A stretch of 64,000 nucleotides of DNA, taken from positions 1 to 64,000 of the forward strand of contig CALVAO010000010.1 in NCBI GenBank assembly GCA_944325515.1. Reading direction: 5' to 3'. The notes under the pieces are model-generated. The model had not been told where the DNA came from and ran no database searches. It worked only from the letters and a program-made list of their open reading frames with translations. This document shows positions 50,438-59,294 of this stretch, in pieces. Numbering within the stretch: position 1 is the stretch's first letter; every line of letters begins with the position of its first letter. Position numbers and translations under genes: made by a program. This DNA comes from Candidatus Gastranaerophilales bacterium. Its GTDB lineage: Bacteria; Cyanobacteriota; Vampirovibrionia; Gastranaerophilales; Gastranaerophilaceae.

Positions 50438-53104
50438 ATGAAGATTAACGCAATCAGTACTGATTATTCTGCCCTAAAGGCATCCAATGCAAGAAGAGTG
50501 AAGGCAAACTATCCGGAACCTCAAGATTTAAATGTTCCTCAAGGTATGAGTGTAATATCGTTTAAGGGCGGGAACAAAAATCATGTCTTGCATGTTGTAG
50601 CAGAATGCAAACCTTTTAATCAAGCTGGTGGTGTTGCAACCGTTGTTCAAGATTACCAACGTTTAAATAATGCATCCTCTTCAGACAAAGGCAAAGCTGT
50701 TTTTGTAACTCCTTTCTATAATGGTCTTGTTAAATATGAATGTGCTGATGATGCAGCGGATTTTCAAAAAATAAGCGTTGATATACCTCGAGTTCCAGAA
50801 GGGCTTCCAGAAGGACATCCTCTAAAAAACAAAGTCGGGCAGCCAGTTTATATTAAAGCGGACTTATCAAAAACAACTGTTAAGGAAGCTTTAGAAGCCA
50901 GAAAAGATTACTGGCTTTTAGAAGAAGTTGCTGATAAAAAGATGAACTGGGGGATGCAGAAAGATGCGCCTGTCAAACTCTTAAAAGTTGTTGCAGATGC
51001 AAATGATAAACCTTTTACTGATGATGTATTCATGATATTTACTGAAGCGACTGCATATGATCCAAAACCGTATTCTGCAAATCAATATTCCTCTCAAGTT
51101 AAGGATATTGTAAGGTCCTGGAATGGCGATCCCTATGCTAAATTTGATAAAGCTGTTGTTGAATGTATGGAAGACATTTCTAAAAAGATGGGAGATTTTG
51201 ACCCGGGTACTGTAATTTGTTCAGATTCACAAGCAGCTTATACAACACACTATATGGCACAGAAAAATGCTGAAGGTTTAGAATATTTTAAAGGTAAAAA
51301 ACCAATGCAGATTGGGCATAACCTTGGAGATGGATATATTGGTATAACTTCTCCCAGAAGTATGGTTGTAAATTTAAATATATTTACCCCGGAAGAACTA
51401 GAGGCTTTAACTAAATCTGAAAGTTTAAGAAAAGCTATTGTTACTGGCGGCAAAGAGGAAGATATTTTCTTCAAGAAGATTCTTGAGAGTTTAGATGCCA
51501 AAAATAAATGCTCTGCTATCAGCATTCCTATTCACTATGGTAAAAAAGGATATTTACAAACATTTGGAGTTGTATCTCAAGGTTATCTTGATGAACTTGT
51601 AAAAAATAAAGAAATCGCACCATACATATATGATGATATGAAAATATTAGCAGAAAAAGGAATTGCAATAGGGCTGACAAATCCTCATAACTCCAATAAT
51701 ACTGCTTTTACCAAAGTTGGACTGGGAGGATATAATTCTGCTCAAAAAATTAAACTTGCAAATGGTACAGAAGAAGTTATAGAACCTTTAAAAATGCTAA
51801 CGGAAAAAGATCGCGAAAATCTTACCCTTGAACAATTGAGAAAAATCAAGAATGAAAATAAAATAAATTTTCTTACTCGTTTTGCTTCAAAGTATGATAA
51901 TGCCCAGTATTTTAATTCCAAAACAAATGCTTGGAGTAAACCTGGAGAAGGAACTTCCATGATTAGAAAAGGTATGGCTGGACAAATGCCCGTTGTGCAG
52001 AATATTGATATTGACAAATATGTCGCAAAACTTAAAAAAGGCGAAGATGTTAAGGTTGTTGTAAGCTGGGGGCGTGGTGATTTCCAGAAAGCATTTGATG
52101 AAGTTTTAAACGGCTTTAAAAATTATGTACAGAAAACCGGTGACAAAGACACATTACTTGTTATGGGCGGTGATTTAAATAACGACAAAGTGGAAGGACA
52201 AAAAGTAAAAGATATAGCAGAATTGCTAACTAAAGATCCGTTGTTTAAAGGTAGAGTTATGTTATTAGATGACTTTGCTCCTGGTGAACCAATGGCATGG
52301 ATAGGTGATACGGCAATATTTCCATCAAGAACGGCTCCTTGTGAGTTAACTGACCTTGAAGCAAAGAAAATGCTATGTACACCTATAGTTGCTAATGGTC
52401 AAGGTTTAAGACAAAAGAATTTTGATCCTGCTATTGCAGATGAAGCTGCACTGGCAGATGCATTTAAGACAAAACATCAATATTTTGATTCAAGAGAAGA
52501 TATGCTAAAATCTGCTAATGAAGATGCTAAAAATTCTTTTAATAAAGTATACAACAAAGTAAAAAATGAAATTTCCACAAAGTATAGAACTGTTATAGGC
52601 GGTGAAATTCCCGCTGAAAAAATGGAGCTGTTCCTTAATGTCAATGAAGATTACAAAAATGCGTTAAGAAAACTGCGTGATTCTGTGATGGCAGATGATA
52701 TCGCCGAATGTTTGGAACGGTGTTTAATTACTCACCGCAACGATGATGTTGCTAAAACAATCCTAAAAAATCAAGCAAATATTAAAACAGGGTGGGAAAA
52801 TAATCAGATTATTACAAGGTCAAAAGTTCCTACAGGTGAACTATATAGACAGCAGTTCAAGAAAGATGCACACGATATTTCTAATAAAAACGATGTCATA
52901 GGTTCAAATATATCAAAACCGCACTCAAAATCAAAAACAAACAGCAGCATAAAAGCATGGTTTAAAGCTCATAAAAAAGCTTCCATCATTGCAGGCAGTG
53001 CTGTTGCTGTTGCTGGGCTTGGATATGCAGGATATAAGACAGGATGGCTTACGCCAAAATTTGATAAAAAAGAAAAGAACGGTCATCTGTCTTGTGTAGG
53101 TTAA
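50438..53104 (+). CDS. Glycogen/starch synthase-like protein (GT5) with leader and membrane tail
   Basis: An 888-residue protein; the start has AAGGAG 6 bases upstream. Residues 1-45 are a polar leader ending SFKGG. Residues ~48-560 and beyond resemble GT5 glycogen synthases: HVVAECKPFNQAGGVATVVQD replaces the family's xSExxPFxKxGGLADVV. The second Rossmann domain has KVVVSWGRGDFQKAFDEVL, and PSRTAPCELTDLEAKKMLCTPIVANGQGL replaces PSxxEPCGLxQLxAMxxGxxPIVxxTGGL. Key residues of the K-x-G-G loop are altered, so donor preference or activity may differ. After an ~80-residue linker, a hydrophobic helix (~848-868, SIIAGSAVAVAGLGYAGY) is followed by a basic tail. This suggests anchoring to a membrane, unlike normal glycogen synthases. 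A family-2 glycosyltransferase gene follows after a terminator. Confidence 0.8.
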   Translation: MKINAISTDYSALKASNARRVKANYPEPQDLNVPQGMSVISFKGGNKNHVLHVVAECKPFNQAGGVATVVQDYQRLNNASSSDKGKAVFVTPFYNGLVKYECADDAADFQKISVDIPRVPEGLPEGHPLKNKVGQPVYIKADLSKTTVKEALEARKDYWLLEEVADKKMNWGMQKDAPVKLLKVVADANDKPFTDDVFMIFTEATAYDPKPYSANQYSSQVKDIVRSWNGDPYAKFDKAVVECMEDISKKMGDFDPGTVICSDSQAAYTTHYMAQKNAEGLEYFKGKKPMQIGHNLGDGYIGITSPRSMVVNLNIFTPEELEALTKSESLRKAIVTGGKEEDIFFKKILESLDAKNKCSAISIPIHYGKKGYLQTFGVVSQGYLDELVKNKEIAPYIYDDMKILAEKGIAIGLTNPHNSNNTAFTKVGLGGYNSAQKIKLANGTEEVIEPLKMLTEKDRENLTLEQLRKIKNENKINFLTRFASKYDNAQYFNSKTNAWSKPGEGTSMIRKGMAGQMPVVQNIDIDKYVAKLKKGEDVKVVVSWGRGDFQKAFDEVLNGFKNYVQKTGDKDTLLVMGGDLNNDKVEGQKVKDIAELLTKDPLFKGRVMLLDDFAPGEPMAWIGDTAIFPSRTAPCELTDLEAKKMLCTPIVANGQGLRQKNFDPAIADEAALADAFKTKHQYFDSREDMLKSANEDAKNSFNKVYNKVKNEISTKYRTVIGGEIPAEKMELFLNVNEDYKNALRKLRDSVMADDIAECLERCLITHRNDDVAKTILKNQANIKTGWENNQIITRSKVPTGELYRQQFKKDAHDISNKNDVIGSNISKPHSKSKTNSSIKAWFKAHKKASIIAGSAVAVAGLGYAGYKTGWLTPKFDKKEKNGHLSCVG

Positions 53105-53109
53105 AAATT

Positions 53110-53132
53110 ACGGGCTTTCAAAGAAAGCCCGT
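53110..53132 (+). terminator. Terminator after the glycogen synthase-like gene
   Basis: ACGGGCTTTC pairs with GAAAGCCCGT around a 3-base loop, followed by TCTTAATTT. It begins six bases after the stop codon. Confidence 0.82.
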
Positions 53133-53155
53133 TCTTAATTTATAAGGCTATTTTT

Positions 53156-54166
53156 ATGAACGTATTTTATGCACCCAAAATATCAAATACAAATTTTAAA
53201 AGTAAAAACAATATAAAAGTTTCTGTAATATTACCTGTTTATAACCAAGAAAAATATCTTGCAAGAGCACTGGATTCGTTAAGAGGACAAACATTAAAAG
53301 AAACAGAATTTATCTGCGTAAACGACGGGTCAAAAGACAGGAGTTTAAATATCTTGCAGCAATATGCCCTCAAAGATAAGCGTATAAAAATTATTAACCA
53401 AAATAATCAAGGAGCTGGAAGTGCAAGAAATAACGGATTAAAAAAAGCTGCAGGCGAATATATTGCCTTTTTAGATCCGGATGATTGGATTGAAAAAAAT
53501 ACTTTAAAAACACTGTATAGAGAGGCTGAAAAACAAAATTGCGATATGCTTGTCTTTGATTTCAACAGATGTGATGAAAATGGAAAATGTTTAAATAATA
53601 TACATATAAAAGATTTTTTAAAAAATATATATGATATTCATGAAAATAAACTTTTTAACTGGAAAGATATTAAATCCGGAGTTTTTGGCAAGCTTTTTCC
53701 TGCTGCGTGGAACAAATTTTATAAAAAGGATTTAATAAAAAATAATAAATTATACTTTGCAAAATCAAGTCTTGCAGAAGATATGAATTTTGTTTTTGGA
53801 GCGACATTAAAGGCTAAAAAAATCGGATATATAGAAAAACCTTTTTATAATTATACTCTTCATAATCAATCAGCAACGCGGGTTGTTTCAAATAAGAATT
53901 TATGCATATTTCAAGCAATAGATTCGGTAAAAAAGATGATTAAAAAATCGGGGCTTACTGAAGACTTAAAAACAGAGTTTAATAACTTTGTTTTATGGCT
54001 TATTATCTTTCACACAAAGTTGATTAAATCTCCGGATAAGCTGCTTGATATCTGTAAAAAACGCCTAACTGCAAAACAAAATCAAATGATAAATACAACT
54101 TTGCAAAAGAATTTTAAGGTACTTTCTATATTAGAAGGTTTAAAAAATAAAAGACGGGTAATATAA
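53156..54166 (+). CDS. Family 2 glycosyltransferase with N-terminal leader
   Basis: A 336-residue protein. Residues 1-20 form a leader (KISNTNFKSKNN) of the same style as its neighbours. The GT-A domain starts at residue ~21 with KVSVILPVYNQEKYL and holds VNDGSKDRS, NNQGAGSARNNGL and the metal-binding FLDPDDW. An ED pair in SLAEDMNFVF marks the likely catalytic base. There is no membrane segment. It closely resembles the pair at 20103-22083. AAGG 8 bases before the ATG supports the start. The acceptor is probably a surface glycan. Confidence 0.88.
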   Translation: MNVFYAPKISNTNFKSKNNIKVSVILPVYNQEKYLARALDSLRGQTLKETEFICVNDGSKDRSLNILQQYALKDKRIKIINQNNQGAGSARNNGLKKAAGEYIAFLDPDDWIEKNTLKTLYREAEKQNCDMLVFDFNRCDENGKCLNNIHIKDFLKNIYDIHENKLFNWKDIKSGVFGKLFPAAWNKFYKKDLIKNNKLYFAKSSLAEDMNFVFGATLKAKKIGYIEKPFYNYTLHNQSATRVVSNKNLCIFQAIDSVKKMIKKSGLTEDLKTEFNNFVLWLIIFHTKLIKSPDKLLDICKKRLTAKQNQMINTTLQKNFKVLSILEGLKNKRRVI

Positions 54167-54201
54167 TAATAAAATAATAAATTTTGTGTTAAAATTAGTT
54201 T

Positions 54202-54810
54202 ATGATTTTAAAAACATTTATTGAACCGCCTATTGATAATAATAACTATCTTATAATTGATGAAGAATCTAAAGAAGCTGCGCTTATTGATTGTTCCGCT
54301 GTTGATAGTGATATTAATGAAGAACTCGAGAGACAGGGTGCAAAACTCAAATATATTCTGCTTACCCACGGTCATTTTGACCATATTGCAGGTATAAGAC
54401 AAAATCCGGATGTAAAAATTGTAATGCATAAAGCTGATTTAGGATGGTTAGAAAAAGCTAATCAGTATATGCCTATGTTTGGAATGCCAAATATTACAAT
54501 CCCCAAAATTGATATTTTTGTGGAAGATGGGGATGTCTTAAAACTGGGTAATACGGATATAAAAGTAATCCATACTCCCGGACATACGCAGGGCGGAGTC
54601 TGTTATTTAACAGGCGGAAAGCTTTTTTCCGGCGATACCATTTTTAGAGAATCAGTTGGACGCTGTGATTTGGAAGGCGGAGATTTTGACCAGATTGTAG
54701 ACAGTATTGAATCAAAAATTTTCACGCTTCCTCCGGAAACGCTTATTTACCCTGGACACGGAAGAATGACTTCTGTTGAGTGGGAAAAAGAACATAACAG
54801 GTTTATGTAA
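54202..54810 (+). CDS. Metallo-beta-lactamase-fold hydrolase (glyoxalase II-like)
   Basis: A 202-residue protein of the short YcbL/GloB-like group. Metal ligands are H56-x-H58-x-D60-H61 (LTHGHFDHIAG), His in HTPGHTQGG, Asp in FSGDTIFRESVGR, and the last His in YPGHGRMT. Members hydrolyse thioesters such as S-lactoylglutathione or related substrates; the true substrate is open. No Shine-Dalgarno is evident before the ATG, so translation may be leaderless or weak. It is one base ahead of the 116-residue hypothetical gene. Confidence 0.92.
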   Translation: MILKTFIEPPIDNNNYLIIDEESKEAALIDCSAVDSDINEELERQGAKLKYILLTHGHFDHIAGIRQNPDVKIVMHKADLGWLEKANQYMPMFGMPNITIPKIDIFVEDGDVLKLGNTDIKVIHTPGHTQGGVCYLTGGKLFSGDTIFRESVGRCDLEGGDFDQIVDSIESKIFTLPPETLIYPGHGRMTSVEWEKEHNRFM

Positions 54811-54811
54811 T

Positions 54812-55162
54812 ATGTTAATACAAGAAATTTCAAGTCCAAATTTTAATGCAAAACTTAATACGGCTGAAGTTTTAGAAACAACGTCGCAAAAAATTTTTTA
54901 TTCTGATGGCACTAATGGTTTAAAAAAAGTTATTTTTGCTCTTAATGACAAACCTTTTAAAGCTACTGGCGCAAAAGGATATCGTTATTATGCTAAAATT
55001 TTAGGTGACAAAATTATGAATAAATATCCGCAAATTAAAGAAGCTACAGATAATATTCATAAAATTACAGCAGAATACCCTTATTTAACAAAAAAAGAAT
55101 TGAATGCTAAAATTCAGCCAATGATTGAAAAAATCGGAAAAGAAATTGATATTGTAATATGA
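54812..55162 (+). CDS. Hypothetical protein with SPNF leader
   Basis: A 116-residue basic protein. The ATG at 54812 lies one base after the upstream stop, with AGG 10 bases before it; a GTG 12 codons earlier is inside the hydrolase gene and less likely. The sequence begins MLIQEISSPNFNAKLN, again a leader with the S-x-x-F pattern, and continues with a helical domain (DGTNGLKKVIFALNDKPF, GYRYYAKILGDKIMNKYPQIKEA). No family is recognised. It is in a unit with the MBL hydrolase and the TIGR04076-type gene. Confidence 0.65.
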   Translation: MLIQEISSPNFNAKLNTAEVLETTSQKIFYSDGTNGLKKVIFALNDKPFKATGAKGYRYYAKILGDKIMNKYPQIKEATDNIHKITAEYPYLTKKELNAKIQPMIEKIGKEIDIVI

Positions 55163-55171
55163 GGTTAACTT

Positions 55172-55489
55172 ATGAAAAAATGTAAAATAACCGTACTTAA
55201 GAGAAATTTTGATGAAGAGCTTGCAAAAGAATACGGAGTTGAAGGACTCGGTGCCTGCCCTTTATTAAAAGAAGGACAAGTTTTCTATGCAGATTGGGAA
55301 TGTCCGCAGGGATTTTGCAATGAAGCGTGGAAAGCAATTTATCAATATGTATTCACTCTTGCTCACGGCGGATGCAAAGACGAACTGTTCTATTATGGCG
55401 ACTGGATACGAAAACCAGGAGTTGCAATCTGTTCTTGCAATGACGGACTACGCCCAGTTATATTTAAAATCGAAGCACCGGAAAACTAA
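55172..55489 (+). CDS. TIGR04076-type small cysteine-rich protein
   Basis: A 105-residue protein matching the TIGR04076 pattern as I recall it: a KCKITVLKRNFDEEL start, CPLLKEGQVFYADW, CNEAWKAIYQYVFTLAHGG, and WIRKPGVAICSCNDGLRPVIFKIE. Five to six conserved cysteines (C4, C29, C44, C49, C88, C90 or so) suggest metal or redox binding. Function is unknown for the family. It lies nine bases after the preceding gene and 13 before the next. Confidence 0.82.
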   Translation: MKKCKITVLKRNFDEELAKEYGVEGLGACPLLKEGQVFYADWECPQGFCNEAWKAIYQYVFTLAHGGCKDELFYYGDWIRKPGVAICSCNDGLRPVIFKIEAPEN

Positions 55490-55502
55490 AAGGATGTATT
55501 TT

Positions 55503-56780
55503 ATGAAAAAAATTTTAGTACAAAAACAACTAACAATTGCAGCAGCCTTGTTAATATCACTCTTTATTATTGCATTAGGCATTCTTTTTATTTTTTTTGT
55601 ATTCAACGGCTATCTGAATTTTCATAACAAATTAGAAGTTATGGGGTTTATTGGCGCAGCTGCCTTTTTTATTCCGTTATGGCTAAGCAATGCTAATAGT
55701 AGTAAAAGATATGTTTCAGAATTAATTTTGTCAGATGATACACTAACAGTAGTTTATAGAAAGAAAAATAATATAGTAAAAGAAAAGGCTATAAAGCTGA
55801 CGGATATTGAAAGTGTTCATGCAAAGTTAAACGCAAACAGAGCTAAAATCTCAAATTCTATATTTCTTTTCTGTGAAACAGAGGTAAAAATACGCACAAA
55901 AGACGATAAAACTATATCTTTTAAAGAAAATCCGACGGCAAGACTTACATTTTGCAGTTATGATTTTATGCTCCGCTTTATAAAATTTGCAAAAAATCTG
56001 CCGAATTTTACATATGAAGTTATAGGCAATTCTGAGGCAGCAAAAGAAGATGTAAAACACTATGCAATGTATGGCAGAAGGATTTCTTATTTTAAACGGG
56101 AATGGATTAATTTTATGCAGCTTGATGCACAGAGCAGAAGACTTATTACAACATTATTTGTATTATTCTTCTTTTGTATCGGTTTTGTATTTTATATTTT
56201 TTTACTGGTACCAAATATTCAGTTGTTTACAAAGAATGAATATGTGTCTTTTATTGATCACGGATATGAATTATATCAAAATAATTTGTACGAACAATCC
56301 CTCAGAGAATATGATAAAGCTTTAAATATTCATGACGATGATTATAGATTATATTATTACCGTGCACTATCTTATGAAAAAAATAAACAATACGAAAAAG
56401 CTATAATTGAAGCAAATAAAGGCATCGCCGTACTGGATAAAAAGTCTGCATACCATAATGCAAAAAGAAAGATATTTGTAAAAAAAGATGACGTCGGTCT
56501 ATATGATGTTGTTGGTGACTGCAATAAAAAATTAAAAAGATATGAAGAGGCAAAAAAAGCATTTGATTATGTAATTGAAAATGTTAGGTATGCTTATACG
56601 GATGCTTACTTTAAAAGGGGACAATGCGAATTCTATTTAAATCAAAAAGAAGCTGCCTTAAGAGATTTTTACAGACATAAAAGAATTATAGAAAAATCCA
56701 TACAAGCCGGATATTCAGTATATAATCAAAATCACTTAACTAATATTAACAAGTGGATTGAAGCTTGTCTTGCGCACTAG
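55503..56780 (+). CDS. Membrane protein with C-terminal TPR domain
   Basis: The start at 55503 has AAAGGA 8 bases upstream, giving 425 residues. Two hydrophobic helices at ~10-35 and ~43-60 anchor the N-terminus. A soluble PH-like or beta-rich part follows (~70-190), then a third helix at ~220-245 (FVLFFFCIGFVFYIFLLVPN). The final ~170 residues are tetratricopeptide repeats (YVSFIDHGYELYQNNLYEQ, LREYDKALNIHDDDYRLYYYRALSYE, and more). It looks like a membrane-anchored scaffold. It ends the unit begun by the MBL hydrolase. No enzyme motif is visible. Confidence 0.75.
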   Translation: MKKILVQKQLTIAAALLISLFIIALGILFIFFVFNGYLNFHNKLEVMGFIGAAAFFIPLWLSNANSSKRYVSELILSDDTLTVVYRKKNNIVKEKAIKLTDIESVHAKLNANRAKISNSIFLFCETEVKIRTKDDKTISFKENPTARLTFCSYDFMLRFIKFAKNLPNFTYEVIGNSEAAKEDVKHYAMYGRRISYFKREWINFMQLDAQSRRLITTLFVLFFFCIGFVFYIFLLVPNIQLFTKNEYVSFIDHGYELYQNNLYEQSLREYDKALNIHDDDYRLYYYRALSYEKNKQYEKAIIEANKGIAVLDKKSAYHNAKRKIFVKKDDVGLYDVVGDCNKKLKRYEEAKKAFDYVIENVRYAYTDAYFKRGQCEFYLNQKEAALRDFYRHKRIIEKSIQAGYSVYNQNHLTNINKWIEACLAH

Positions 56781-56851
56781 CATATATTTCAAATATTCAA
56801 AACAATTCTGTTTCTATATACAATTCCACCCTGCTGTGATAAGATATTGTT

Positions 56852-57460
56852 ATGGAAAATCTTAAAAAGATTTATGAGAGATTTAAAGCTCTGGATAAGA
56901 AGAAACGATCTTATTTGATAGCAGTACTCGCTGTTATTTTTGTTATGTCATGGGCTTTTATATCTGCCGGTGTTATAACCTGCAATTTCAATAGAGCACA
57001 GTTAAAGGGCAATGAAGACGAACAGAAAGTAGATGCTGTAGGAATTATTATTACAGAAACGAAAGACGGACAAAAGTATTTTGAAATATACGGCGAAACC
57101 GGACATTACAGTAATGACCACAGTATTGCAACACTGAATAATGTTATAGGAAATTTTTATAAAGAAAATAAAGTCGCAATGAGTTTTCAATCATCTAAGG
57201 GAACTTATGATGAAAAAACCGGTGTTATTACTTTATATGATAATACGTTTATTGTTCTTGAAGACGGCACTTCATTGAACACGGATAAACTTATCTGGTC
57301 CGGTTCTGACAAAGAAACTGTTGCAGAGGGTCATGTTTTAATTAAAAAGAATAAAGAAATGACTGCAACAGCTGAAAAAGGTGTCATCAGCGCCGGATAT
57401 GAAAAATTCAAAATTATTGGCAAAACACAAACTAAATTGTATAGTAAGGAGAAAGCTTAA
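56852..57460 (+). CDS. lptC: LptC-like LPS export protein
   Basis: A 202-residue protein. One membrane helix (~22-45) anchors a periplasmic beta-jellyroll domain (~60-195). Its strands (GQKYFEIYGETGHYSNDHSIATLNNVIGNFY, SFQSSKGTYDEKTGVITLYDN, LIWSGSDKETVAEGHVLI) match LptC/OstA-like repeats. LptC passes LPS from the LptBFG transporter to LptA. It shares one base with the lptA start, and the pair implies an LPS-type outer membrane. The ABC components lptB/F/G are not in the window. There is no strong ribosome site. Confidence 0.85.
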   Translation: MENLKKIYERFKALDKKKRSYLIAVLAVIFVMSWAFISAGVITCNFNRAQLKGNEDEQKVDAVGIIITETKDGQKYFEIYGETGHYSNDHSIATLNNVIGNFYKENKVAMSFQSSKGTYDEKTGVITLYDNTFIVLEDGTSLNTDKLIWSGSDKETVAEGHVLIKKNKEMTATAEKGVISAGYEKFKIIGKTQTKLYSKEKA

Positions 57461-58416
57461 TGAAAAAGATATTAATATTTTTATTGTTAATATTATCAAG
57501 TTTAGCGGTTTTTTCATCGGATTTGATTATAGAATCCAAAACCCAGACTTTTTCGGATAAAGAAAAGAAGATTAAACTTGACGGAGGCGTAAAAGTTAAG
57601 CTTGATAACCTTACAGTTGAAGGTTCAAGAGCTGATGTTACAATAAGACGTAATAACAAACTCGATACAGCTACTTTTTATGACAAGCCTTATGCGTATG
57701 AAGTAAACGAGAATAAAAAACGTGAAGTAAAGGCAAATATTCTGCAGCTTTCATTAATCAATAAAATTGTAAGAGCGGAAGGCGAATCGCAATCTATTAT
57801 TACTGAAGGCAATACGCCTATTGTTATTATCAATGCTGACAGCCAGGAATATGATACAAAAAGCAGTGTAATGGTTGCAGTAGGCTCAGTTACAATTAAG
57901 TATAAAGATATCGACACATATTCTGATAAAGCTGTTATTATAGCAGATGAAAAAGGTGGTCTTAAAAAAATCGATTTAATCGGAAATGCAAGAGTTAAAC
58001 AGGAGCAGAATGTTTCAGAGGGACACCATTTTGTTTATAACCCGATTACGGAAGAAATGAGTGTTACAGGAAATACAAAGACAACTGCATATTCTGATGA
58101 CGGCAAAAAGCTGGTAATTCATTCCGACTACCAGCAGTATCATAAAAAACAGAATTCTTATATCGGCAGCGGGCATGTAAAAATCTGGTATGACGATTAC
58201 TATGCACAGGGTCCTAAAGTTTCGGTATTTCCGGATGCAGAAACAAATAAACCGAATGAAGTTTATTTTATAGGTCGTTCTAAAATTGTCCAGCAGGATA
58301 AGGATATTATTGCAGATAAAATAAAAATGACAATGAATCCGAAGGATTTTGTTGCCGAAGGTAATGTAAGAACAATTATTCACAATGTAGATACAAAAGA
58401 GGAAGAGGATTTGTAA
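57460..58416 (+). CDS. lptA: LptA/OstA-like periplasmic LPS bridge protein
   Basis: A 318-residue protein with signal peptide MKKILIFLLLILSSLAVFS. It is much longer than the ~185-residue Proteobacterial LptA. Residues ~20-150 form one OstA beta-jellyroll (SKTQTFSDKEKKIKLDGGVKVKLDNLTVEGSRADV), and residues ~150-310 continue with a second set (YDTKSSVMVAVGSVTIKYKDIDTYSDKAVI, GSGHVKIWYDDYYAQGPKVSVF, IIADKIKMTMNPKDFVAEGNVRTII). A longer jellyroll could span more of the periplasm as a single bridge segment. It overlaps lptC and the next TPR gene by one base each, so all three are coupled. Confidence 0.87.
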   Translation: MKKILIFLLLILSSLAVFSSDLIIESKTQTFSDKEKKIKLDGGVKVKLDNLTVEGSRADVTIRRNNKLDTATFYDKPYAYEVNENKKREVKANILQLSLINKIVRAEGESQSIITEGNTPIVIINADSQEYDTKSSVMVAVGSVTIKYKDIDTYSDKAVIIADEKGGLKKIDLIGNARVKQEQNVSEGHHFVYNPITEEMSVTGNTKTTAYSDDGKKLVIHSDYQQYHKKQNSYIGSGHVKIWYDDYYAQGPKVSVFPDAETNKPNEVYFIGRSKIVQQDKDIIADKIKMTMNPKDFVAEGNVRTIIHNVDTKEEEDL

Positions 58417-59186
58417 TGTCTGAAAAAATCGATAAGGCTATGAGTCTTTTTAAGGAACGTAAATATGAAGAAGCAATAGATGCCTTTAGTTCCGTGCTGG
58501 AAACAGAGCCGGATAATGCGGATGTTTATAATAATCTTGGTGTTGCATATTCATGCGTCGGGAATTTTGAACAGGCAGAAAATTATTATGTAAAAGCTCT
58601 GGAACTTGATCCGGAGATGGCACAGGCATATATTAATCTTTCGGACTTGTATTATAAGGCAGGAGATTTACCATCCGCGCTCGGTACATTGCAGCGTGGC
58701 AGCTATGAACTGCAGGATAATCTGGCAATTGCGCATCTGCTTGCAAGAGTTTATATAGAAGACCAAAGATGGGAAGATGCGATTGAAGAATTAGAGCGGG
58801 TACTGGATGGTGAGCCGGAAAACTATGATGCGTATTATGATTTAGGTCATGTCTGTTTCGAGCTCGGAGATTACGAAGGAGCAATTTCAAATTTTGAAAA
58901 TGTAATTGAGTATCAAGAGAATAATGAACTTTTGTATTACGCGCTCGCTCAAGCATATGAAGCAAATAATGAGATTGATAAAGCAATATCAAATTATTTA
59001 AAAGCAATTGCCGTAAACGATAAATTTACGCTTGCGTACAAAAAAGTCGGAATTCTATTCCTTGCAAGAAATGATTATGAAGATGCAATAGAATACTTTG
59101 AAGAATATATTAATTTTGATATTCCGCAGGAAGAAAAAGACAGTGTAACTAAACTCATTGAACGAATAAGGGCAAAAATGGCATAA
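58416..59186 (+). CDS. TPR-repeat protein
   Basis: A 256-residue protein made almost wholly of six to seven TPR units (KYEEAIDAFSSVLETEPDN, NFEQAENYYVKALELDPEM, RWEDAIEELERVLDGEPEN, and more) with no signal peptide. It is highly acidic. One-base overlaps join it to lptA, so it may scaffold LPS transport or assembly from the cytoplasmic side, but that is inference from position only. A strong terminator at 59247-59286 ends the unit. Confidence 0.88.
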   Translation: MSEKIDKAMSLFKERKYEEAIDAFSSVLETEPDNADVYNNLGVAYSCVGNFEQAENYYVKALELDPEMAQAYINLSDLYYKAGDLPSALGTLQRGSYELQDNLAIAHLLARVYIEDQRWEDAIEELERVLDGEPENYDAYYDLGHVCFELGDYEGAISNFENVIEYQENNELLYYALAQAYEANNEIDKAISNYLKAIAVNDKFTLAYKKVGILFLARNDYEDAIEYFEEYINFDIPQEEKDSVTKLIERIRAKMA

Positions 59187-59246
59187 ACTGTAAAAATAAA
59201 TAGCTCCTGTTGAATACCGGAATCTTTTTATTAAGCCAAGAATTAT

Positions 59247-59286
59247 AAAAAAATGGCGGAATGCATTTGCATTCCGCCATTTTTTT
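59247..59286. terminator. Bidirectional terminator between TPR gene and ileS
   Basis: A near-perfect stem (ATGGCGGAATGCA with its complement) has seven A on its left and six T on its right. It can terminate both convergent genes. Confidence 0.95.
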
Positions 59287-59294
59287 GAAGTTAT

